From Marivirga arenosa (GTDB taxonomy: Bacteria > Bacteroidota > Bacteroidia > Cytophagales > Cyclobacteriaceae), in contig NZ_CP129970.2 of NCBI RefSeq assembly GCF_030503895.2, positions 310,001 through 374,000 of the forward strand: a DNA stretch of 64,000 nt, in the 5' to 3' direction. The notes under the pieces are model-generated. The model was not told the DNA's origin and ran no database searches. It was given only the letters and a program-made list of their open reading frames with translations. Made by a program: the position numbers and the translations under genes. This document shows, one piece after another, positions 29,601-37,913 of the stretch. How positions within the stretch are numbered: the first letter of the stretch is position 1; each line of letters opens with the position of its first letter.

Positions 29601-32600
29601 TACCTGATGGTCTATCTACTAAAACATTCCAAAAACGTTGCTCATCCCCTGTTCCACCAGTTCTATTTAAAAAAGTTAATGTGGCATTATCAGTTCCAAT
29701 AAAGGAAGTAGTATTTCGCTTACCTCCAGCAAATTCATAATCCCCACCTGCTTCAATGGTAAAATCACTTCCTATTGTGACATCATTTCCATTATGATCA
29801 AAATTAATATCTTGTTCAATCGTGAAATTATTTAATACAATTAATTCAGGATTAGTAATGGTATTACCTCCAGATGTTGAAGTTATTAAATCCACTTCAT
29901 CTGCATCGCCAGCTTGATCCCTAGCTACTTCAAAGTCCCAGAAAGGAACTCTGGTAGATACTATGGCACGAGTGCCATTTCTATTTTCAACTCTTACTGT
30001 TCCTCCTGTTACTGAGAAATTTCCAGGACCACTGTTGATAAATATAGCCTCTCCTCTATTTCCATATACTGTTAAAGTACCACCAGACATATTGAATACG
30101 GCATCTTCGGTATCTAAACTAAATAAACTGTATGTACCGCTGGTTTCTCCTGGCTGTCCTTCGTTAGCCCTCACCAAAACATCTCCTCCTGATTGTGTAT
30201 ATGAGTAAATTCCATTTCCACCGCCTGCTGACCTAAATTGAGAAACATTTACAGTTCCGCCTTCGATAAGAACTTCTCCTGCATCAGCATTCCAAAAGAT
30301 AAAGCCAGCACTTGCTCTAGTACCAAAAAAACCATCTGTTATTCTGAATTTACCATACAAAGAAAGTGCTTGGTTACTTCCTCCTCCGTTTACACCGATT
30401 GCTCCTGCAGGCACTTGACCGGCATTGTCAGCAGTAGAATAAACTTCAACATTAGGCCCATCGATCCATAACCCAGCAGTAGCACCAATGGCATAGTCAC
30501 CATTTCCTCCATTTCTATTGCCCTCAGAAAGGGTTGGTATGATAATATCACCTGAAAGATGCAATGTACCTCTATAAATCCAAAGTGCTTTTCTAATTTC
30601 TGGATTTTCAGCTGTAAAGCCTCCACCACTATTTCTTCCGACATCATTAGGACCAAAAAGAGAAAAGTTAGCTGAATTATCAGAATTAATCTCAATTTCA
30701 AAGGTCTCATCTGTGCCCTTATCAACTACTAGATTGTAAAAATCAGTTGTACCAAATAAAGAAGCCGTATTATTCGTAGCTCCTTCAAACCGAACCGTAG
30801 CGGCACCAGTAGTGGTAAATTCATTATAAACTGGACTTGCTTGATTGGTAAACCTAACATTACCTTGATTTATGAAATCTCCTTTAATAATTACTTGGTG
30901 ATAAATATTGTGGTAATTACCTGAAGATGGCATGTTATTAGCATTAATAGAAAATGTTCCTATTGTATTCCCTGTCCCTACGCTTATAGCTCCATTTGTA
31001 TCTACGAATAATGTACCGTTTACTTCGAGGGCTTTAATAGTGGTAGATAAATTGTCATTAATCTGTAAATCACCAGATATTATTGTAAGATCGCCATTGC
31101 TCAGTAAATCAGCCATTAACACTAAGTCATCAGTATTATTGTCTAAATTTATAATTACGTCATTAAAAACTCTATTTTCATTTACCGTCAATCCCGTTCC
31201 GTAATACTCAACTGTTCCTCCAATAAAATTATCCGCAAAATCAGTTGTATTTCCTTGAGGGAAATTACCTATCCCAGCGGCTCCGGCTAATCTTATCCGA
31301 CCGTTTCCTCTAATATTCGTGAAATTATGCCCTGAGGTATTAGCTATGTCTAAGGTTCCTATTACCTCTATATCTGTAACATTTCTATTATCATTAATCA
31401 ATGTTACCGTAGTAGCATTATTAATCACGACATTATCAGTAGCGTCAGGAATTTCATTTCCTGGATTATTCGGAAGTGGTGTAGCTGAACCATCTAGAGT
31501 CCAAATATTTGGATCATTCCAATCTCCTGATAGTCTCGAATACCATGTTTGATTAGGTTGTCCTGCAACAGGGCTATCCGTATTATTGGTTGTTCCTAAA
31601 GTGTAAATACCATCAAGCAAGTCAGCATCGCTAACAATAAATTCAATTCTTCCGGCATTCAGCGACTTATCAACAGCCGCGATGGGAACAATATCAAAAG
31701 TTCCTGCATTTTCTCTTAAAAGAACATAATTATCTACATCTCCAGCAGGAAAAAGACCTCCTGGAATCCCTTCTGAAATATTAAAACCTATGGTAGCATT
31801 AAGGGTCCCGGTTTTATCAAGATACCAAGTTTTAGCCCACCTTTCCTGAACTGTTGCTCCTAAATTAGAAGTAGATACTGCATTTGCAGAGTTATCATCT
31901 CCGAACATTACAAATTCACCATTTGCATCTAATGTTCCATCTCCAGTCAAATAAAAGCCACTATTACTATTTGTGAGTATTTGGTCTCCTGATTGCTGAC
32001 CAATTCCTATTACATTAAAATCATAATTACCATTAGCTGGTGTGTCTCCAGCATAAAATTCATTATCATCTAATGTAATGTCATATTTAGAAGATAAATA
32101 GTTTTGTACGAGTACTTGTTGAGCTTCATTTAGAGCATCTGAATAAATAATTAATTCGGCAATTTCAATATCGCTAAATTCACCTACTGCTTCAAATCTA
32201 CCTATGGCCGCATCCACAAAAGCACTTAATTGTGCATTATTATTTCTAGTACCAATTAATCGACCATTCTGGTAAAGCGCACGCTGAGCCGTGCCCAAGC
32301 TGCTGTTTAACCTAAATCCAAAAATACCAAAGTTAGGAGTGGTTGCATTAGCTGTACTACCGTCACCCCCAGTATATCCAGCATTATGGTCATTACCCCA
32401 ATGATGTGAATGTAGAGCTCCGGTATTAAAATATGGGTGTAAATTTTGATTAGTAGCGCCTACAGAACCTCCCATAATTACCTCTCTTCCATTGGATTTT
32501 CGAGTTCCGACTAGTAAAATTGTATAGTCTGTTCCAACTAAAAGATTACCATCAAATGGAAGAAAATCATCCGTACCGTCAAAACTAACTGCTGAGAAAT

Positions 32601-32865
32601 CATAGTTAGCATCAGAAGCATTTTTAAAAGTAGGTCTTGATGTTCCGGATTGGCTTAAATTATTTGAGTTACCAGATTTATCATTCCAATTACTTACAGG
32701 ATCATTGTTATTCAATCCTAAATCTCCTGCCTCTAACCAATAAATTGTTTCAGGTTGTCCGTTACTTCCATCGGCATTACCAATTCCCGCAGGACCAGAT
32801 TGTCCAAATATATTACTGGTAATTGAGCAAATAAAAATGATAGCAAGTAGATAGAATTTTTTCAT
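23611..32865 (-). CDS. Giant (3084-residue) secreted protein with LamG-like N-terminus and T9SS type A sorting domain
   Basis: Signal peptide MKKFYLLAIIFICSITSNIFG. Residues ~35-250 form a LamG/concanavalin-like domain (ETIYWLEAGDLGLNN, AVSFDGTDDFLPF, IEIAELIIYSDALNEAQ), followed by a segment with FNVIGIGQQSG. Most of the protein is Asn/Gly/Thr-rich beta-solenoid-like sequence with many NGDLDIQNG-type turns. A FP(L/V/I)G-centred module recurs at about residues 1278, 2243 and 2755. Near 2900-3000 is a fibronectin-like domain (NRVELNWQTASEHNNDFFEV). The last ~80 residues are a T9SS type A sorting domain (SAVPNPTSANNIRL, IFDLQGRR, SGIYIIDVKQ, KKVRLMIK). It is probably exported by T9SS and anchored at the cell surface, as an adhesin or gliding/biofilm factor; the ligand is unknown. 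Monocistronic, with a TAnnTTTG element upstream. Confidence 0.88.
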   Translation of the reverse strand: MKKFYLLAIIFICSITSNIFGQSGPAGIGNADGSNGQPETIYWLEAGDLGLNNNDPVSNWNDKSGNSNNLSQSGTSRPTFKNASDANYDFSAVSFDGTDDFLPFDGNLLVGTDYTILLVGTRKSNGREVIMGGSVGATNQNLHPYFNTGALHSHHWGNDHNAGYTGGDGSTANATTPNFGIFGFRLNSSLGTAQRALYQNGRLIGTRNNNAQLSAFVDAAIGRFEAVGEFSDIEIAELIIYSDALNEAQQVLVQNYLSSKYDITLDDNEFYAGDTPANGNYDFNVIGIGQQSGDQILTNSNSGFYLTGDGTLDANGEFVMFGDDNSANAVSTSNLGATVQERWAKTWYLDKTGTLNATIGFNISEGIPGGLFPAGDVDNYVLLRENAGTFDIVPIAAVDKSLNAGRIEFIVSDADLLDGIYTLGTTNNTDSPVAGQPNQTWYSRLSGDWNDPNIWTLDGSATPLPNNPGNEIPDATDNVVINNATTVTLINDNRNVTDIEVIGTLDIANTSGHNFTNIRGNGRIRLAGAAGIGNFPQGNTTDFADNFIGGTVEYYGTGLTVNENRVFNDVIINLDNNTDDLVLMADLLSNGDLTIISGDLQINDNLSTTIKALEVNGTLFVDTNGAISVGTGNTIGTFSINANNMPSSGNYHNIYHQVIIKGDFINQGNVRFTNQASPVYNEFTTTGAATVRFEGATNNTASLFGTTDFYNLVVDKGTDETFEIEINSDNSANFSLFGPNDVGRNSGGGFTAENPEIRKALWIYRGTLHLSGDIIIPTLSEGNRNGGNGDYAIGATAGLWIDGPNVEVYSTADNAGQVPAGAIGVNGGGSNQALSLYGKFRITDGFFGTRASAGFIFWNADAGEVLIEGGTVNVSQFRSAGGGNGIYSYTQSGGDVLVRANEGQPGETSGTYSLFSLDTEDAVFNMSGGTLTVYGNRGEAIFINSGPGNFSVTGGTVRVENRNGTRAIVSTRVPFWDFEVARDQAGDADEVDLITSTSGGNTITNPELIVLNNFTIEQDINFDHNGNDVTIGSDFTIEAGGDYEFAGGKRNTTSFIGTDNATLTFLNRTGGTGDEQRFWNVLVDRPSGKTLSFESGKTNRNGNNNNLFRIDGDFFKVLSGTVDQGTHSIRMYADTLLNYDEICVFNPLAINDADPNGRNDIIKFRDDGGPATVLITADTSRFGAIKLNSDDEIFTLNSDLQIDYLDYRHGRFNLQSNNLTINILDNNLNGTADFDVNQDGAVSGGTENGIFSPADMIITSGNASDGGLSLLVTANGTYTFPLGIGTDATRLLRNNSKYTPVTVEVTGLADAGYITIRPVDRVLSTTDGTGGDILSYYWKIDSEGFNTPPNVEYSMIYYDEDLDGSANEGTFVAGKVLEQIPFTRNYEDDGDAEFEGVDVVNNTITFNGPNPDSGFPLENASYTAGESGRFVGAPTIYYSSTAAVGNNTDFNRNDRWNQSNRWSTVGHYSTVNTGTFPQPGDVAIMAFGLQNANSTVDNAQRSHWYYLNADGGAAKLIFSETVENANGDIVVNDASFQPQLIIAADNALDVNFGTVEGNGTFNVELDCAPCNIDPNSSTVVSANITADFGLFADVEAARFDFDLYSNNNTSVYMPTDITSVFPNLQIKGQGGNGRRLVFESDVTINRDLVLREGGFLRLGNQADGDVTVGRNLNMTTNNDGDVVEFPLDGPGRVLTINGDINMDNNNDEITFRDNNNAGDVTINRLRVGGNINQETGQINLYSGAGPNRDQVELEVFGETDAEYTRTNNPIASLYRLILNKGNNRSTTFTFQDNFSLNGETDGTEKALELQNGTLILNDNAIDIDLTTGGDSFVIPATASLQITQGLANIGGDDSGIILDGALIIDGGTLDMTGAGNGNNFIEYSASGNAVIEVSDGSLLVGSQIRGGLGTTAGVLKYRQTGGIVEVGVNAAPEADRSVFEIRNEGSEFTYTAGDLIVRRQNTGAPTVAAIRILPTDFSISRPIIIRANDTGQGNIGINANVPLAGLTIEGVNNPTVITNVNALELNGDLDIQNGASFNANGIDLLLNSDLINNGTFTASGNNTQFLSSISQNISGANPVTFFEFTKNAEGTLNLVGNPIVVNGLFSHESGVINDNGNIIDLKSNAVIEGEISSAAGGALVFSGATQQQLQRLTAGVTDLGVVTISNPSGVIIPEGNGYNFTINGDLEMNGGIFNIGSSSVVIGQNADITTNSSFSVTNMVRTNSSFTDNGLSKVFSPGTNGVFIYPVGEDDYTPVEIDFGTGNSGTSLGSIAVRPANEFHPVVNDGDNFFASGDINNVLQYYWTLRSTGLTNFSADVNFSYDQSDVVVAEGGFTEADYIAAAILAFDNPTNEINKFSETEVDETANQILFPASLKFNAVNSNNISGDYFAGIDQAIPDNVATYTTQAILGDVTNTNTYVENLPTDGVAPSGAVLIVSSGTEVTFNTDNVRLYKTIIENGATLNIDDTDGHRLGILEGTGNLKITSNSSNAPLPTADYGTFFSCSGGGLEYAGDGDYSILAGISSLRRLVLSDDNGNGVTGVRNFPNNNVTICEDMVVDGPLVSTVNNTSIRIDGDMYINSGEFTVPGGNSGRFTVIGQFNQTGGVFNGNSRGRGFFANSVNIDGGNFNVGTLRYQFYFYGDISFNSGSFNGGSGISEVLIFANSIYNENNNISGDFTGLNSFNNLTIDKNNLGNNVFLDGTIEVSGELNLTDGKIISNGNDVVLGSAATVSPARGSSNSYITGKVIKPLAAGESFTFPIGSVDRWRPARINGVNAGYTWEAQFFEGNVVTDRAEVDDMSTSDPAIQTLQQGEYYVISDNSTGGTASSVELSWGIETDVAAGSADRGQLTVMVYNTTTSEWDNLGGTFPNGLGTQSAGIVRSASSQSFSEKIFIIGSTDAANPLPVEFTYFIADNKPNRVELNWQTASEHNNDFFEVQRSFDGKQFDVLGVVNGSGDSKELIDYGFIDYSPLAGKTYYRLRQVDFDGNFEYSDVLEISRIQETDLSAVPNPTSANNIRLRLSGFHAEQNIQVTIFDLQGRRHYQAIHSPSDLIKAIPINKELNSGIYIIDVKQANIRKKVRLMIK

Positions 32866-32938
32866 ATCAGTTCTTTAATTAATAGCATTATCATTAGTTA
32901 TATAAATTTAAAAACATACAACCAATAACTTAATCAAG

Positions 32939-32946
32939 CAAAAATA
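32939..32946 (-). promoter_or_regulatory. Candidate -7 box of the giant protein gene
   Basis: On the minus strand this reads TATTTTTG, a full match to the Bacteroidota -7 consensus TAnnTTTG, about 75 bases before the start codon. No clear -33 TTTG is seen. Confidence 0.4.
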
Positions 32947-33097
32947 CAGTACTTTTTTCTATATTTATATGATTTTACAGTTAAATGTTACGTTTAATCG
33001 TTCAGAAGTACGAAAAAACCGATGAAGCAAGTGTTTTTAGCTTATTATTCTCGTTTATTCGTTCATTTACTGCCCTAATTGACTAAAAATTAGGTTA

Positions 33098-35353
33098 TTA
33101 TTTAATCTTCCAATCAAATCCCAAAAAGAAATTTCTACCTGTCATACTACCATAATTGTAGGCTGCATCAAAAAACTCTCCAAAGCCTAAAGGTGCCGTT
33201 TGATCTTGAGTGCCACTTAGGGGGGATAAGCTTTGTGTATTATCAAAGACATTACGCACTCCAGCGAACACCTCTAAATTCTTAAAATTCTTTCTTAATT
33301 TAATATTATGCAGGGTGAAATCAGGAGAAAAAGTATCTCTTATGCTTACAATTTCTCCAGCAGAGTTGACTTCATATACTTCTGGTAAGGCAGTTGGCCC
33401 GTTCCAATTGAAACTATAATTAAGCTTTATATTGAAAGGAAAGCTATATTCTAATGAACCGACAGCGGACCAATCTCTTGAATAAATAATCGGAACTTCC
33501 TCTAACGATCCACTTTCATTTTCTTCTGCTTGACGTGCATTTTGCCACTGTGCCCCTGCGTTAAAAAATAAATCTGAGCCTACTTGATGATTAATATTTA
33601 GGCTAAGCCCTCTTGTGAAAGCATATGCCTCAGAATTTTCATAAATAATAAATCCGGGCGTATCGTAATCAGGAATAATCTTATTGGTGAAATACGTGTA
33701 GAACCCATCGAATTCAATATTACCTTGCTGATTACCAATAGTATAAACCTGCTGATATCCCAATCCAACATTGAACGATCTTTCAGGATTTAGCTCTTCT
33801 TGAATTAGTAGTTCCCTTTGACCTGAAACAAAAGCATGATCTTCTGTGAAAAGATTGACCACTCTAAAACCTGTGCCACTGTTGAATCTCAAATTTGCCC
33901 AATCACTTAATTGGTATTGAACATTTAATCTTGGTGAGAAAATTAATCCATGTAAATTATAATAATCTAATCGAGCTCCTGAAAGTATTCTCCATTCATT
34001 TGAAATACTCCATTCATCTTGCACGAAAACACCAGGAATAATTTGAATGCTCGGTTCGTTACTGCCTTCATCTTGGGTTGCAGCAGAATTATCATCATAA
34101 TAACTAATTCTTTGACTGAAACCGGCTAATACATTATGATTCCCAATTGTATGTTCTGATATCAAATTGACAAATGCTTGATGTTGTTCAGCCTGATAAA
34201 ATGTATCTCCATAATAACTATCTTGCCAATGCTGGCTAGCGGAGAACTGTAGTTCAAATGGAGATTGCCCAAACTTTTTATTCCCAAAAAGCTCCCATCT
34301 GTTGGTGTAAATACTTTCCCCATAAACCTGATCACTACCTCTTAGTTGTCTGTAATTTCGATCTTGAACAAATTCTCGTACCCCATTTCTTCTATCCTCA
34401 AAAAAGTATTTCCCTCCAATAGAAAATTGCTTTTCTTCATTTTCAGAAAAATTAAATATAGAAAATCGATCTCTCAATATTAAGTCGGAAAATAAATCGC
34501 CATTTTCGTCTATAAATTGATTCGCTACATCCCAATGAACACCAGAAAAATGCTTCCAATTTTCACCTTTATATTGACCAATGAAATTACCTTTCCATTC
34601 ACCAAATTGAGAGTAACTGGAGTTTAAATTAAAACTACTCTCCTCTGCATGGGGCGTAATAATATTAATCACACCAGCCATAGCCTCTGATCCATACAGA
34701 GTAGAACCGGGACCTCTTACCACTTCTACTTTCTCAATCATATCAGTTGGAATACTATTTAATCCATAAACCGTAGCCAAATTACCGTAAATGGGTATAC
34801 CATTTATTAGTAATGAGGTATAAGCACCTTCCAAACCATTTATACTGATTTCGTTAGTATAACATACCCCACAAGCTACGTTTTCTTGAATCCCATTGAC
34901 CATAGAAATATTTTCCATTAGGTTTCCTGAACCCTGTGAAAAATCATTAAGAAAATCTGCTTTAAAGACTTCCACTTTTACTGGTGAATTCCGTAAACTC
35001 CTTGCTTGCATTTGCCCGCTCACTACTACTTCATTTAAGCCTAATTTATCAGGAATAAGTTTTATTTGATGTGTTTTGGTTAAATCTAACTCAGGAATTC
35101 GCAATTTATATTTTTGATAACCCAGATACGAAATTGTTATTTCAGTTGATCCTGACTTTAATTCAAGTAATAAAAATCCTTTATCATTTGCAGTAGCACC
35201 ATATTGCAATACCTCATCATATGCTGTTGCAAAGGGTAGTAGTGAATTGTTTTCATCTAAAATCTCAAGCTTTAAAGTCTGTGCAAAAGAAGCTGAAATA
35301 GTCCCTAAAAAGCTCAAAACGAATAAAATAGAGTAAAATAAAGACTTCATCAA
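33098..35353 (-). CDS. TonB-dependent receptor with CGVC plug motif
   Basis: 751 residues. Signal peptide about 1-24 (ending ASFAQ), a carboxypeptidase-regulatory-like domain (about 28-105, with SYLGYQKYKL), the plug (about 110-235: LNEVVVSGQMQ, VEVVRGPGSTLYGSEAMAGV and INIITP), then a 22-strand barrel. No classical TonB box is visible. C161 and C164 form CGVC in the plug, just before ISINGLEGAYTSLLINGIP. This arrangement recurs in a known Bacteroidota receptor subfamily of uncertain substrate. The protein imports a siderophore, metal complex or other large solute through the outer membrane. It is divergent from the beta-barrel gene at 35497 and no SusD-like gene is adjacent, which argues against polysaccharide uptake. 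A second Met (35350) could be the start. Confidence 0.9.
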   Translation of the reverse strand: MMKSLFYSILFVLSFLGTISASFAQTLKLEILDENNSLLPFATAYDEVLQYGATANDKGFLLLELKSGSTEITISYLGYQKYKLRIPELDLTKTHQIKLIPDKLGLNEVVVSGQMQARSLRNSPVKVEVFKADFLNDFSQGSGNLMENISMVNGIQENVACGVCYTNEISINGLEGAYTSLLINGIPIYGNLATVYGLNSIPTDMIEKVEVVRGPGSTLYGSEAMAGVINIITPHAEESSFNLNSSYSQFGEWKGNFIGQYKGENWKHFSGVHWDVANQFIDENGDLFSDLILRDRFSIFNFSENEEKQFSIGGKYFFEDRRNGVREFVQDRNYRQLRGSDQVYGESIYTNRWELFGNKKFGQSPFELQFSASQHWQDSYYGDTFYQAEQHQAFVNLISEHTIGNHNVLAGFSQRISYYDDNSAATQDEGSNEPSIQIIPGVFVQDEWSISNEWRILSGARLDYYNLHGLIFSPRLNVQYQLSDWANLRFNSGTGFRVVNLFTEDHAFVSGQRELLIQEELNPERSFNVGLGYQQVYTIGNQQGNIEFDGFYTYFTNKIIPDYDTPGFIIYENSEAYAFTRGLSLNINHQVGSDLFFNAGAQWQNARQAEENESGSLEEVPIIYSRDWSAVGSLEYSFPFNIKLNYSFNWNGPTALPEVYEVNSAGEIVSIRDTFSPDFTLHNIKLRKNFKNLEVFAGVRNVFDNTQSLSPLSGTQDQTAPLGFGEFFDAAYNYGSMTGRNFFLGFDWKIK

Positions 35354-35452
35354 TTATTTTTTAGGTTAATCTAAAATTATTTTAATACAAATATATAATA
35401 AATAATTAGAAGACTAAATTTAAATAAAAAGGTTTCCCGAAATTGAATAATT

Positions 35453-35479
35453 TTTGAATATTCAATTTTTATTAACTTG
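35453..35479 (+). promoter_or_regulatory. Candidate promoter for barrel-rnhB-nitrilase operon
   Basis: TTTG at 35453-35456 (-33-like) and TAACTTG at 35473-35479 (a -7 box one T short of TAnnTTTG), spaced 16 bases, about 17 bases before the ATG at 35497. Confidence 0.35.
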
Positions 35480-35496
35480 CATGAAATCTAATAGCA

Positions 35497-36297
35497 ATGA
35501 GAACTATATTATCATTTATTCTAGTAATTCAATCAGTGCTAGTGATTGCTCAGGAAGACAGCATATCGATTACTACCGATAGACCTGGATTTTCAGAGTA
35601 TTCAGCTACTATCCCTAGAGGTTACTTTCAAATAGAGGGTGGATTTTCCTTTGAAAATAGTACTGTAAATCCCACAGACCGATTACAATTAATTAACTGG
35701 AATAATACCTTAATAAAATATGGTTTGACTAATGGATGGGAGTTACGATTAGGCCAAACTTATCAAAGCGAAAGATTATTAGAAGCGGGCACTAGTCCAC
35801 AATTTATTTGGAGAAGTTTCTCAGGTCCTGTAGTGATAGGGACTAAATTCAACTTATTAAATGAAGCAGGCTTAACCCCACAAACTGCTTTGGTGGTGGA
35901 ATATGGTTTTAATACATTCGCTCCTGAAACATTCCTTAACAATAGTTTTTACAGAATACAACTCTCTTCAAAATACACATTAAATGATGCTTGGTATGTA
36001 ATGGCAAATTTAGGCTATGACAAAGGATTTAATGATTTCGGAAGGTTACGATATACTTTAAATTCAGGCTATAGTATTAATGAGAAATTGAGCGTGTTTG
36101 CTGAAATTTATGGTTTTAAATCAGAGGTATTAACGCCTCTTAATTATTTTGATGGAGGCTTTACTTATTTAATAAATCCTAAACTTCAATTTGATCTTTC
36201 AGCTGGTTTTGATTTAATTCAGCAGCTCAATACTGTTGAATACCAGCAAAGCTTTATAGCAATGGGATTAAGTTATTTATTTAAAGTACAAAAATGA
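35497..36297 (+). CDS. Putative outer-membrane transporter (phenol-degradation MetA-like beta-barrel)
   Basis: 266 residues with a signal peptide (about 1-19, ending SVLVIAQ). The mature N-terminus has DSISITTDRPGFSEYSATIP and GYFQIEGGFSFE, which is the start of the PF13557 (Phenol_MetA_deg) family. The rest is alternating beta-strands, ending GLSYLFKVQK. Known: family members are outer-membrane barrels, often annotated only as transporter. Its ATGA overlap with RNase HII suggests co-transcription with rnhB and the nitrilase, but no functional link is evident. It is divergent from the TonB receptor. Confidence 0.7.
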   Translation: MRTILSFILVIQSVLVIAQEDSISITTDRPGFSEYSATIPRGYFQIEGGFSFENSTVNPTDRLQLINWNNTLIKYGLTNGWELRLGQTYQSERLLEAGTSPQFIWRSFSGPVVIGTKFNLLNEAGLTPQTALVVEYGFNTFAPETFLNNSFYRIQLSSKYTLNDAWYVMANLGYDKGFNDFGRLRYTLNSGYSINEKLSVFAEIYGFKSEVLTPLNYFDGGFTYLINPKLQFDLSAGFDLIQQLNTVEYQQSFIAMGLSYLFKVQK

Positions 36298-36902
36298 GTT
36301 TAAAAGCATTTTACGATAAAGAAAATAGTTTTGAAGCCGGTTGCGATGAAGTAGGCAGAGGATGTTTGGCTGGACCCGTTGTCGCATCTGCCGTTATCTT
36401 ACCTAAAAACTTTACTCATTCTTACTTAACTGATTCCAAACAACTAAATTCTAAAAAGAGAGCCGAATTAGTGGATTTAATTAAGGAAGAAAGTATAGCT
36501 TGGGCAATAGGTGAATGTAGTCCTGAAGAAATAGACCAGCTTAATATTTTGAAAGCTTCCTTTTGGGCCATGCATAAAGCTCTGGATCAACTCAAAACTC
36601 AACCAGACTTTTTATTAATAGATGGGAACCGATTTACGCCCTACAAAGAAATTCCTCATCATTGTGCTATTAAAGGTGATAGTAAATTCTTCAGCATTGC
36701 TGCAGCTTCAATTTTAGCAAAAGAATACAGGGATAATTTAATGCGAGAACTTGCTGAGCAGTATCCTCACTATGGTTGGGAAAGAAATGTAGGATATCCA
36801 ACAAAAGAGCACAGGACAGGGATTCAACAATTTGGAATCACTGAACATCACAGAAAATCATTCCAGCTATTGCCAAGACAATTAGAAATATTCAATAAAT
36901 AA
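36294..36902 (+). CDS. rnhB: Ribonuclease HII
   Basis: 202 residues, normal length. The active-site start is GCDEVGRGCLAGPVVASAV, with D18 and E19. The other motifs are DSKQL, FLLIDGNRF and KFFSIAAASILAKEYRD, and the C-terminal GYPTKEHRTGI. It hydrolyses RNA in RNA-DNA hybrids and starts ribonucleotide excision repair. The start overlaps the preceding stop by 4 nt (ATGA), and the nitrilase gene follows after 10 bases. The gene is intact. Confidence 0.97.
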   Translation: MSLKAFYDKENSFEAGCDEVGRGCLAGPVVASAVILPKNFTHSYLTDSKQLNSKKRAELVDLIKEESIAWAIGECSPEEIDQLNILKASFWAMHKALDQLKTQPDFLLIDGNRFTPYKEIPHHCAIKGDSKFFSIAAASILAKEYRDNLMRELAEQYPHYGWERNVGYPTKEHRTGIQQFGITEHHRKSFQLLPRQLEIFNK

Positions 36903-36912
36903 ACTTAATCGA

Positions 36913-37848
36913 ATGAAGGCAAAGAAATTTATAGTAGGATGTGTGCAGGCTACTCCATCCATTTTTAATAAAGAAAAAACATTAGATATTATATATAATT
37001 GGATTAAGAAAGCTGCTGAGCAGGATGTGAAATTATTAGTGTTCCCCGAGAGTTTTATCCCTGTTTATCCTGCAGGTTTAGGGTTTGGAACTGTGGTAGG
37101 CAGCAGAACAGAAGAAGGCAGAGATTTATTTAAAGAATACTGGAACAATAGCATTGAAGCTGAGGGAAAAGAATCCAAAAAAATTGCTGAGTGGGCTAAG
37201 GAATTTGGTATGTTTATTTCTATCGGAGTCACTGAAAAAGATACTGTTAGCAAATCTCTTTACTGTACAATTTTATACTATTCACCCAAGGGTGAATTAA
37301 TGGGGAAACATAGAAAATTAAAGCCTACTGCTGCGGAGCGCTTAATTTGGGGAGAAGGCGATGGGTCAACTCTCACTACATTTAATACTGAGTTGGGTAA
37401 AATTGGCGGATTAATTTGCTGGGAAAACTATATGCCTTTAGCCAGAATGTCAATGTATCAAAAAGGTGTTGAAATCTACCTTGCCCCTACTGCTGATTGC
37501 AGAGATAGCTGGAATAGCAGTATGATTCATATTGCTTGTGAAGGCCGTTGTTATGTAATCGGAGCAAATCAACTGATTCGAAAAACTGATTATCCTGAAC
37601 ACTTACAGAAGCAATTAGCTGAAGATAGACCTGAAATATTATCAAGAGGCGGAAGTGTAATCGTATCTCCTTTGGGAAAAGTTTTAGCCGGCCCCTTATA
37701 TAATGAAGAAGGTTTATTGACAGCTGAAGTTGATCATGATGAAATTATAAGAGCTAAAATGGATTTCGATGTAATTGGACATTATGCTAGAAATGATATT
37801 TTTGAATACGCAGCAAAAGATCAACCAGAAATCAAGAATCAAAACTAA
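36913..37848 (+). CDS. Nitrilase (carbon-nitrogen hydrolase family)
   Basis: 311 residues. The catalytic triad is visible: E46 (FPESFIPVYPAGL), K135 (HRKLKPTAAERLIWG) and C169 (GGLICWENYMPLARM). The WGEGDGS and CWENxMPLxR patterns are those of true nitrilases rather than amidases or ureidopropionases. The reaction would be nitrile + 2 H2O to carboxylate and ammonia, in the cytosol; the natural substrate is unknown and may be plant- or algae-derived. It lies 10 bases downstream of rnhB. The first residues (MKAKKFIVGCVQATPS) match the family start. A DMT transporter follows after 65 bases and may be co-transcribed. Confidence 0.92.
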   Translation: MKAKKFIVGCVQATPSIFNKEKTLDIIYNWIKKAAEQDVKLLVFPESFIPVYPAGLGFGTVVGSRTEEGRDLFKEYWNNSIEAEGKESKKIAEWAKEFGMFISIGVTEKDTVSKSLYCTILYYSPKGELMGKHRKLKPTAAERLIWGEGDGSTLTTFNTELGKIGGLICWENYMPLARMSMYQKGVEIYLAPTADCRDSWNSSMIHIACEGRCYVIGANQLIRKTDYPEHLQKQLAEDRPEILSRGGSVIVSPLGKVLAGPLYNEEGLLTAEVDHDEIIRAKMDFDVIGHYARNDIFEYAAKDQPEIKNQN

Positions 37849-37913
37849 ATATCTTTTCAGATTTAATATTCTTAATAAATTCCTCATTTTTGCACACCCA
37901 AATTTTGATTTGA

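Noticed and set aside
25139-32822. Numerous plus-strand frames of 60-90 codons in the giant gene
   Set aside because: They are antisense shadows of the AT-rich repeats and have no independent support.
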